The notes below the pieces were generated by a model. The model saw only the letters and a list, made by a program, of their open reading frames with translations, searched no databases and was not told where the DNA came from. From Aliiglaciecola sp. M165 (lineage in GTDB: Bacteria; Pseudomonadota; Gammaproteobacteria; Enterobacterales; Alteromonadaceae): a DNA stretch of 64,000 nucleotides. Each line of letters begins with the position of its first letter. Position 1 is the first letter of the stretch. The position numbers were made by a program, and so were the translations under genes. The stretch covers positions 248,001-312,000 of the forward strand of contig NZ_VKKH01000006.1 in assembly GCF_007197995.1 (NCBI RefSeq), read 5' to 3'. Shown piece by piece: positions 56,044-64,000 of the stretch.

Positions 56044-57219
56044 TTAGGACTGAATACTATTAATTGTGTCAATGACAAAATCCATTTGCTCTTTGGTGAG
56101 CTGATGGTGGCAAGGGATTTGAATCAGGTGAGAACGATAGTGCATACTGTTTTTGCACTCGCTTACTGCCGTTTCTTCCCAGCGCAGAATTTGAATTCCG
56201 TTTTTACGCAAAGTAAAAAAGTGTTTGTCATCATTAAGTAGAAAAGGTAACACGTAAGGTACGTCAAATTGGTCCAGGCTAGTATAAAGTGGATGCCCCA
56301 CAACTGGATTATCAATTTTAGAGATCAGGTATTCAAAATTCTTTCTGCGCTTTTCTCTGATCGTTTCAATTTGACTTTTGCCCAAAATGTAATGGGTATG
56401 ACGATAACTGGCCGATTCCACATCCACTGGCTGAAAGTAGCGCAGCGCTTTATCCTCTTGTTCAATCGAGGGCTTTATTGACGGGCTGGCGTCTTTTGTT
56501 GTGCCTATATTTGCTGTTTGGTCGCTGTTTACAGCCTTCGAACGGGAGCGAAATTTGTCCAGAGCTTGAGGAATTCCCAACAGGTAAGCGAAGGCTTTTA
56601 ATTCGTCGGCCCAACTTGTTTGTTGCAAAGTACCTGCTGGTTTGTTTGGAAGGTAAAGCGCGCCACCATCAACGGTGGGTAAAATTTTGTTGATACTACA
56701 AATACTGGCGCTAACTTCAATGTCACTGGCCATTTTCGGATCGAAGTGATGCAAAAATCGGAACAGTGAGTGTGCGCAGTCCTCAATGATTTCGACCGGG
56801 CGGCCGCGCAACATCGCGATCATCTCATCGACATTCTGGTTAAACCCAAAGTAACGCACGACAACTACATGGGTAGGGTTTAACTCATCGAGCATGCTAT
56901 TGAGCATCGCCTTGTCTACCTGCAAATTTTCCATTACTGGATAAAAATGGATTTGGTAGCCGAGCCATATGAAGGGTTCTACCAAGGCAGGGCAATGATA
57001 GGCAGGGATCAATATGATGTTATCTGCGGTCTTTTTAAGAGCTTTGCCCGCGATGCCTATAGCTCCTCGACCATTGCGAGTAAAAACTGCGTTCTCCAGA
57101 TGGTAAGGGGATCGGTTAAATAGCACCACGTCTTTTAAGTGAAAATCTGGTGTTGCAGAAACACTTGGTTGAGGAAATTGGCTTGCGTTAGCAATGGGGG
57201 GTAAAAAATTAACTGCCAT
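56044..57219 (-). CDS. DegT/DnrJ/EryC1-type PLP aminotransferase-like protein
   Basis: About 391 residues from ATG 57219; a TTG seven codons upstream is in frame. The fold type I PLP pattern is visible: GRGAIGIAGKALKK near 50, an ED in VEIIEDCAHSLFRFL near 145, and the Schiff-base Lys in SINKILPTVDGGALYL (near 180). The C-terminal substrate region is intact. Many relatives transaminate keto-sugars to amino sugars, but the sequence is distant from WecE-type enzymes and may be a FemAB-partner type instead. It is the first gene of the minus-strand glycosyltransferase block. Confidence 0.75.
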   Translation of the reverse strand: MAVNFLPPIANASQFPQPSVSATPDFHLKDVVLFNRSPYHLENAVFTRNGRGAIGIAGKALKKTADNIILIPAYHCPALVEPFIWLGYQIHFYPVMENLQVDKAMLNSMLDELNPTHVVVVRYFGFNQNVDEMIAMLRGRPVEIIEDCAHSLFRFLHHFDPKMASDIEVSASICSINKILPTVDGGALYLPNKPAGTLQQTSWADELKAFAYLLGIPQALDKFRSRSKAVNSDQTANIGTTKDASPSIKPSIEQEDKALRYFQPVDVESASYRHTHYILGKSQIETIREKRRKNFEYLISKIDNPVVGHPLYTSLDQFDVPYVLPFLLNDDKHFFTLRKNGIQILRWEETAVSECKNSMHYRSHLIQIPCHHQLTKEQMDFVIDTINSIQS

Positions 57220-57433
57220 GTTACACCGTACTTTTTGCAAGCAACCAAGGTTGCACGAATATTGTTAATAAAATCAAGATGCATATGCTATGTCAAACAG
57301 CATAAAAATGCCATGTATTAACGATTGAAGCGCACAGAATATAATCATTTGGTTTTAGCAAGCGCCAAACGTTGGATGCACTAATTCACTGCAAAAAAGC
57401 CAACAGTTAAGGTATCCTTTGGCCAATTTAACT

Positions 57434-58297
57434 ATGTTGATAGAGAAGTTAATTGTGATCCAAGGACATTTTGTTCCAAGTGATGCGGGAAAACTATTCG
57501 TAACTCAGTATTCCGCCAACGAACAACCTGCCAAGCAAGCGGTGCTGTTTTTGCCTTCAATTTTTGAAGAAATGAATCTCTGCAGAGCGGTAGTGGCTAA
57601 GCAAGCACAATTTCTAAGTGAGCAGGGCTTCAACGTTTATTGTCTGGACTATTTTGGTTGCGGTGATAGCGAAGGTGAAATACTGGAGGCGAACGCTGAC
57701 ATATGGCAGCAAAATATTTTGGATACCGTGCATTGGCTCAAGCAAAAAGGAGAACAACATCTCACTTTATGGGGAATGCGCTTTGGTGCTTTACTCGCAT
57801 GCCAAAAACTGCAGGATATTCATCAAGTGATGCCCGTAAAACAGCTTGTCTGGTGGAAACCTGTGTTAAAAGGCAAACAATTTATGACACAATTTCTGCG
57901 CTTAAAACAAGCCGCGAGTATGATGCAGGGACAACAAAACGTGAAATGGCGAGAGCACATTTTAGCTGGAAATACGACAGAAGTTGCGGGTTACGAAATT
58001 TGTGCTGAGTTATTAGGTTCAATTGATAGTTTACATATCCCCACAGAAAACCCTGAGGGGTTAGCCCCTGATTTTACCGTCGCTTGGCTGGAATTGTCAG
58101 CTAATAAAATTACCCCTGTTATTCAAAAATTGATTGACGGCTGGGGAGGATCGGTTTTGAACGTGAGCTGTTTCGAAGGCAGCGCATTCTGGCAGATCCC
58201 TGAAATCTTTGAACAGCGTTTTTTACATCAGCCTATGCTTGATGCATTGCAACAAAGACCTGTGCTTGAAGAGCAAAAGGGAGAGCTGCAATGTTAG
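57434..58297 (+). CDS. exosortase A-associated alpha/beta hydrolase 2
   Basis: About 287 residues from ATG 57434; GTG 57455 after AGAGAAG is an alternative. The alpha/beta-hydrolase pattern is visible: FLPSIFEEMNLCRAVVAKQA near 45, DYFGCGDSEGE near 80 and LTLWGMRFGALLACQ near 115. The elbow reads GMRFG, with Arg where the nucleophile serine is expected. Relatives in TIGR03101 share this GLRxG form as I recall them. A non-hydrolytic or alternative-nucleophile role is therefore possible. It overlaps the start of its partner by 7 bases, so the two are translated together. Confidence 0.78.
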   Translation: MLIEKLIVIQGHFVPSDAGKLFVTQYSANEQPAKQAVLFLPSIFEEMNLCRAVVAKQAQFLSEQGFNVYCLDYFGCGDSEGEILEANADIWQQNILDTVHWLKQKGEQHLTLWGMRFGALLACQKLQDIHQVMPVKQLVWWKPVLKGKQFMTQFLRLKQAASMMQGQQNVKWREHILAGNTTEVAGYEICAELLGSIDSLHIPTENPEGLAPDFTVAWLELSANKITPVIQKLIDGWGGSVLNVSCFEGSAFWQIPEIFEQRFLHQPMLDALQQRPVLEEQKGELQC

Positions 58298-59124
58298 AGC
58301 AAGCCATCACATTTGACTGCGAAAACGCACAGCTGTTGGGAATTTTGCATGGTGTAGAGGTGCCAAGTAAGGTTGCAGTGCTGTTGGTAGTGGGTGGCCC
58401 ACAATATCGAGTGGGGAGCCATCGACAATTTATTCAGTTGTCTCGTTATTTGGCACAGCAAGGTATTCCTTCGTTGCGCTTTGACTATACAGGGATGGGG
58501 GACAGTAGTGGCGACAAAAAATCTTTTGAAAGTATCGATGAGGACATTTTGGCTGCGACAAACACGCTGATTGAAAAAACCAAAGCCGAAAAAGTTGTGA
58601 TTTGGGGACTGTGCGACGCGGCTTCGGCAGCGATGATGTATGTTCCATCAGATGATCGTGTTGCGGGTTTGGTTTTACTTAATCCATGGTTGCGAAGTGA
58701 TGCAGCTATGGGAAAAACGATGTTGAAATATTATTATTTACAAAGACTTACCTCCGCTGAATTTTGGAAAAAATTATTCAGTGGCAAGGTTAAAGTTGCA
58801 GAATCTGTAGGTGATGCCAAAGGCTTTGTTAAAGACAGCGTTGCGTCAGAACAAACCAGTCAACAAAGTTACCAATCCAGAATGCAAAAAGGTTTGGCAC
58901 AGTTTAGTGGAGAAATTTGCTTGATCCTCAGTGGAGTAGATTTGACCGCCAAAGAATTTGAAGAGCAGACTTTGGGCAAAAAGTCGTGGCGAGTTCTGCA
59001 ATCCAAAAACGCTCAGTTGCACAAAATAGAGCAAGCGGATCACACATTTTCGACAAAAAAATACAAACAAGAAGTGGAGACAATTACTGCTAATTTCGTT
59101 AAGCAGCTTGCTTCTCGTGGTTAA
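58291..59124 (+). CDS. exosortase A-associated alpha/beta hydrolase 1
   Basis: 277 residues. Family-specific blocks: LLVVGGPQYRVGSHRQFIQL near 30, LRFDYTGMGDSSGD near 70 and VVIWGLCDAASAAMMY near 105. The elbow is GLCDA, so the nucleophile, if any, would be Cys. A C-terminal HTFSTKKY supplies a candidate catalytic His. It matches TIGR03100. The usual neighbours of this pair (an acyl carrier protein, an AMP ligase of the TIGR03098 type and a PLP decarboxylase) are not seen in the window. Confidence 0.83.
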   Translation: MLEQAITFDCENAQLLGILHGVEVPSKVAVLLVVGGPQYRVGSHRQFIQLSRYLAQQGIPSLRFDYTGMGDSSGDKKSFESIDEDILAATNTLIEKTKAEKVVIWGLCDAASAAMMYVPSDDRVAGLVLLNPWLRSDAAMGKTMLKYYYLQRLTSAEFWKKLFSGKVKVAESVGDAKGFVKDSVASEQTSQQSYQSRMQKGLAQFSGEICLILSGVDLTAKEFEEQTLGKKSWRVLQSKNAQLHKIEQADHTFSTKKYKQEVETITANFVKQLASRG

Positions 59125-59148
59125 AATCGAAGTCAATTGATTCTCAAT

Positions 59149-60474
59149 TTAAGGCCGGGCTAACAGTTCGGCAGCTTTTAGCATATCGACATCATCTAAA
59201 TCCGAGACAAAGGTGTTATTGGATTCGCTTACAAAAGCGCCGTCTCTGGCTTTGACTCTACCCTGGATTATGTTTCGTTGAATGGACAGCTGTGTGGCCG
59301 GAAATCTTGCGTCGACCCCCAGAGAGTTAAGGATCACATTATGATAAATCTTAGTATTTTCTGCTTTGTTGAGGTATATCGACACGTCATTTTTACAATT
59401 CATTATTAGATTGTTTGAAATGACTCCGCCTGAATGCTCGTACTTACAGTCTTTAACCTGACACCATTTTTTTCCAGTGCCTCCGTCACCCAGGGACAAT
59501 CCCAAACGAATATCTAAGCTAGATTGGTAGGGTAAATTCCATGCGCAATTAATGACGTTGTTTCGAATCGTTCCATTGCTACCACCGCCTTTTAAAAATG
59601 CACCGTAGACAATGCTCATGCGTCCTCTAACCTTGCGCGAGAAATCGGCAATGAAATTCCCTTCTAGCAGCCAATTGTCTCCCCCCACCACATCAATCGG
59701 TGAAGCCGGTGAATTGCTTTTGCGCAACTCGGTGTTATAAACATCGTTATTCGAAAACACCACATTGTCTGGAAATTGCGCTTTACCTTTAGGGTAGCGG
59801 CCATTTGATTTCAGTGCAGCGCTATAGTTAATGAACGCATTATTGTCTATCACTGTATTGTCCGCATTGCCTGTCATATGAATCGCATGTTGGCAACGTT
59901 TATGATCCTCACACGGTCCTTTAAATATCAGGTTTTTAATTACCCAAAAGGGCTTGTCGAGTAAAATCCCCTCCCAGGAATTAAAATGAAGTGTAACCTG
60001 GCCAAATTGACTTGCCGCCAAGACAATAGGACTTTGACGCGTGCCAACCCCTTTCACGTACAAGGTGTCCATGCGAATTTTGTATTCACCAGGCAGTATC
60101 AGAATTACTTGTCCGGCTTTTGCGTTTTGTATCGCCGAAACGATGGATTTGGCATCATCTACTTTTATTATTTTTTTAGCTTGAATCAAATAATCTGATA
60201 AATCACTTTTAGAAGCTTTGGCACCTGCTTCAGCGTTATTTTTGTCAAATTCGAAGTGTTCATCGTTTTGCGTTGTGGAAAGCACAGCGTAGGCAAGATC
60301 CAGAATTGCTTTCCGTATCCCCCAGTTTTGATCTTTATTCAGGGTTACATAAAGTGTTGCTCGGCTTTTCAGCTCTTTGTATGTATTCGTGGTGCTGAAA
60401 ATCGCCAAACCAATGAGCAGAAATAGCATACTTACCGAAATAAATTTTAGTAGAGTCTTAATTTTGTTTTTCAT
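59149..60474 (-). CDS. membrane-anchored parallel beta-helix protein, PL6/chondroitinase-B-like
   Basis: 441 residues. A signal anchor lies at about 8-30 (LLKFISVSMLFLLIGLAIF). From about residue 100 the sequence reads as a right-handed beta-helix: SIVSAIQNAKAGQVILILPG, GVGTRQSPIVLAASQFGQVT, then repeated N-rich turns (NADNTVIDNNAFINYS, VVFSNNDVYNT, GVISNNLIMNCKND). The opening resembles PL6 polysaccharide lyases. If it is a lyase it could trim the exported polymer, but catalytic Lys/Arg residues cannot be assigned securely here. The start is ATG 60474, four bases past the transporter gene. Confidence 0.75.
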   Translation of the reverse strand: MKNKIKTLLKFISVSMLFLLIGLAIFSTTNTYKELKSRATLYVTLNKDQNWGIRKAILDLAYAVLSTTQNDEHFEFDKNNAEAGAKASKSDLSDYLIQAKKIIKVDDAKSIVSAIQNAKAGQVILILPGEYKIRMDTLYVKGVGTRQSPIVLAASQFGQVTLHFNSWEGILLDKPFWVIKNLIFKGPCEDHKRCQHAIHMTGNADNTVIDNNAFINYSAALKSNGRYPKGKAQFPDNVVFSNNDVYNTELRKSNSPASPIDVVGGDNWLLEGNFIADFSRKVRGRMSIVYGAFLKGGGSNGTIRNNVINCAWNLPYQSSLDIRLGLSLGDGGTGKKWCQVKDCKYEHSGGVISNNLIMNCKNDVSIYLNKAENTKIYHNVILNSLGVDARFPATQLSIQRNIIQGRVKARDGAFVSESNNTFVSDLDDVDMLKAAELLARP

Positions 60475-60478
60475 GCCC

Positions 60479-61810
60479 TCACATCACACTCACAAACACA
60501 CACAACATTAAAATAGGGCAAATATATTTTATATGCAGTCTTAACAGGGTTTTGAATATTCCTTCATTGTTTAAATCACTTGGCCATGGGCGGATCCAGC
60601 CAATAACCACAAAATACATCAGCCCCATTAGTGGCAAAGTGTAGTGGGTGAGTAATGCAATAATCGCTCGGAACAAGAGTTCAAAGTTGAAAACGATGAG
60701 CGTGCTTAATGCCAGCACCGTAATGCTCACTAGCAAAACAGCAGCGTTACGGGATTGTTTTTTTGATTCAATGAGGTAGCTGACGGGAACTTCGGTGCTT
60801 GAAATCGTGCTAGTAATCGAAGCAATACTCAATAAGGTAAAGAAGATAAATCCAACAACATTACCGAACCACCCCAAGCTGTCGAAAAGCCTGGGCAACA
60901 CATCAAAAATTAGCTGGCTGCGACCAATTAGCTCGCCATTGCTCATGATGGTTTCGCCGATACTTTGCGCGGCGAATAACGCTGGAATTATGAGTAAACC
61001 GGCCATGAATGCCACTAAGGTATCCAGACCCGCGACAGTCATTGTTAATCGTCCAAGGTTTTCATCACGACGTAAGTAGGAGCCATAAATCATCATTCCT
61101 CCAACGCCTACGGATAACGAGAAAAAGGCCTGTCCCATCGCTGCCAGATATAACTTGGGTTGTAAAAAAGCATCAAAGTCAGGACGTAAAAACAGCGCCA
61201 AACCTTGCTGGGCGCCTGGTAAAAAGAGCACGTAAATTATCAGGCTACCAAGCAGTAATAAAAGTAGCGGCATAAGTCTCTTTGACCAGGCTTCAATACC
61301 CCGTTTAACACCTGCGAAAATAATACCTGCCGTTAAAGAAGTGACAAGCAAACAAAAACTAAGGTTTCGTTGCACTGTGTTTTGGGTGACAAATTCAACG
61401 CCTTTTTCCCAACCTATCGCAGAAAAAACACTGCCTAAACTGTGCGCCAACATCCAACCGGCTAGGATACTGTAAAAACCCAACATAAAGATTGCTGCGG
61501 TGAGGCTAACGAATCCTAAAACGCTGCCAAACAGAGGTTTCTGAGTAGGATGCTTGCGACACGCATCACGCAATGCTTCTACTGGATTAGCTCGGGCAAT
61601 AAAACCAATCGAAAGCTCCGCGTAAAGGGCAGGAACAGCCAGCAATATCATCACTAACAGGTAGATGATGATGAAAGCACCGCCGCCATGATTCGCAACT
61701 TGCGTTGGAAATCCCCATATATTGCCTAAGCCAACAGCAGAACCTGCTGCGGCGAAGATGAAGCCTATTCGACTGGCAAAATGTGGTCGGCCTTTATTGA
61801 CTGCGGACAA
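60479..61810 (-). CDS. sodium-dependent transporter, NSS/SNF family
   Basis: 443 residues with about eleven to twelve membrane helices. The TM1 hallmark is visible in GFIFAAAGSAVGLGNIWGFP (residues 12-31), with the sodium-site Gly and Asn residues, followed by GGGAFIIIYLL. Family members (LeuT-like) carry amino acids or related amines with sodium. The substrate is unknown. It is linked to the beta-helix gene by a 4-base gap; whether they work together is not known. Start at ATG 61810. Confidence 0.93.
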   Translation of the reverse strand: MSAVNKGRPHFASRIGFIFAAAGSAVGLGNIWGFPTQVANHGGGAFIIIYLLVMILLAVPALYAELSIGFIARANPVEALRDACRKHPTQKPLFGSVLGFVSLTAAIFMLGFYSILAGWMLAHSLGSVFSAIGWEKGVEFVTQNTVQRNLSFCLLVTSLTAGIIFAGVKRGIEAWSKRLMPLLLLLLGSLIIYVLFLPGAQQGLALFLRPDFDAFLQPKLYLAAMGQAFFSLSVGVGGMMIYGSYLRRDENLGRLTMTVAGLDTLVAFMAGLLIIPALFAAQSIGETIMSNGELIGRSQLIFDVLPRLFDSLGWFGNVVGFIFFTLLSIASITSTISSTEVPVSYLIESKKQSRNAAVLLVSITVLALSTLIVFNFELLFRAIIALLTHYTLPLMGLMYFVVIGWIRPWPSDLNNEGIFKTLLRLHIKYICPILMLCVFVSVM

Positions 61811-61825
61811 ACTACAATTAACTCA

Positions 61826-62676
61826 TTATTGTTTTGTAAGGTATTGGTGATGAAATCTTAGATGCGCATCGATATAGCTGGCGATGAAAAAATAGCTATG
61901 GTCGTAACCAGGGAAATAACTTATTTGCGCAGGGTAATTGATTTTCTTGGCTTGCTCTTCAAATGGCCGGGTTAACCGCTGATTTTGCAAGAAGTCATCC
62001 TCAAGCCCTTGATCAATTTTAATCGGGATCTGCAAAAAACTGCCTTGTTGTTTTAACATTTTGCATGCATCGTATTGTTCCCAATTGCTTTGATTGTCGC
62101 CTAAATAGGTGTTAAATGCTTTGATTCCCCATGGACAGTTACTTGGGTTAACGATGGGGGCGAACGCAGAAATAGAGGTGAATTGCTGCATATGTGACAG
62201 ACCAATGACCAATGCGCCATGCCCACCCATTGAATGTCCAGCAATGGCTGATTTGGGTTTGACGTGGAAATTGGCTTGAATTAATGCCGGTAACTCTTCA
62301 ACAATGTAGTCATACATTTTGTAGTGTTTATTCCAAGGTGGTTGGGTGGCATTTAGATAAAAGCCAGCACCTTGGCCGAGATCATAATTTTCATCATCGG
62401 CGACATCTTTGCCTCTAGGGCTGGTATCTGGTGCGACAATAATGATACCAAGCTCTGCTGCGGTGCGCTGAGCACCGGCCTTGGTAACAAAATTTTCATC
62501 CGTACAGGTTAATCCGCTCAACCAATAAAGCACCGGAAGCCTCTCCCCTTGCGATACCTGGGGTGGTACAAAAACACTGAAAAACATGTCGCAATTTAGA
62601 ACAGATGATGCGTGTTTAAATCGTTGCTGTTGGCCACCAAAGCAGGTGGTTGAAGAAACTCGTTCAATCCCATTCA

Positions 62677-62677
<1 letters not shown>
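61826..62677 (-). CDS. fghA: S-formylglutathione hydrolase
   Basis: 283 residues, the usual length of the esterase-D family. The catalytic Ser is in IAGHSMGGHGALVIG (near 150), Asp in GLEDDFLQ (near 228) and His in PGYDHSYFFI (near 262). It hydrolyses S-formylglutathione to formate and glutathione, the second step of glutathione-dependent formaldehyde detoxification. It follows adhC directly, sharing the junction bases, so the two form one operon. Confidence 0.95.

Positions 62678-64000
<1,323 letters not shown>

Overview
The window looks like chromosomal DNA of a marine gammaproteobacterium, most likely family Alteromonadaceae (the Paraglaciecola/Aliiglaciecola/Glaciecola/Alteromonas neighbourhood). 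The reasons are the queF-syd divergent pair, DUF3192 and DUF2789 genes, a gammaproteobacterial CsrB-type RNA, glnE, hldE, a FabR-like site in front of a YqfA gene, and an exosortase A (XrtA/EpsH) exopolysaccharide locus. This placement is inferred from gene content; no database was searched.

Layout. (1) 1-3.2 kb: small housekeeping genes (partial queF, syd, a KfrA-like helical protein, a DUF3192 lipoprotein, DUF2789, a GNAT protein), then an unannotated GGA-rich structured RNA of about 365 nt ending in a strong terminator, read here as a CsrB-family antagonist of CsrA. (2) 3.2-16.2 kb: a foldback MITE-like element, a multi-PAS hybrid sensor kinase, an LpxL-type acyltransferase, a TcpQ-domain protein, glnE, a duplicated DUF350 protein, a GIY-YIG protein, yqfA, hldE and an MscS channel. 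(3) 16.4-23.2 kb: the XrtA-associated ATPase (+ strand), a second MITE-like element, a new 51-codon membrane ORF, and a minus-strand export operon: Wza-like lipoprotein, Wzz-like chain-length protein, tyrosine autokinase, outer-membrane barrel. (4) 23.3-44.2 kb: a long plus-strand operon with the initiating sugar transferase, DUF3473 deacetylase, FemAB protein, glycosyltransferases, exosortase A fused to EpsI, a glutamine amidotransferase, a CapK-type AMP ligase, a 28-codon microprotein, an O-antigen-ligase-like protein, a TPR protein, a propeller-like protein, a flippase, a glutaminase-dead asparagine-synthase homologue, a deacetylase and a sulfotransferase-like protein. (5) 44.3-57.2 kb: a mostly minus-strand block of glycosyltransferases with a sulfotransferase, a DegT-type PLP protein, a second FemAB-like protein, a GT39-like membrane protein and a second flippase. 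(6) 57.4-64 kb: two exosortase-associated alpha/beta hydrolases, a membrane-anchored beta-helix protein, an NSS transporter, and the formaldehyde-detoxification pair fghA-adhC.

How it may work. The Wza/Wzz/kinase/barrel/ATPase set and the EpsB-type transferase would make and export a polysaccharide across both membranes. The glycosyltransferases, acyl/aminoacyl and sulfo decorations would build the repeat unit, and the two flippases and the ligase/polymerase-like protein would move and join it. XrtA would process PEP-CTERM proteins at the inner membrane, but no PEP-CTERM substrate is encoded in the window. The CsrB-like RNA would be expected to titrate CsrA, a known regulator of exopolysaccharide and motility, but a direct link to this locus is not shown.

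The most novel items are the 28-codon microprotein with ATGA overlaps on both sides, the CsrB-like RNA, the paired MITE-like elements sharing terminal repeats, the glutaminase-dead asparagine-synthase homologue, and the paired hydrolases without a GxSxG serine. Start codons were revised where a better ribosome binding site or family start was visible.
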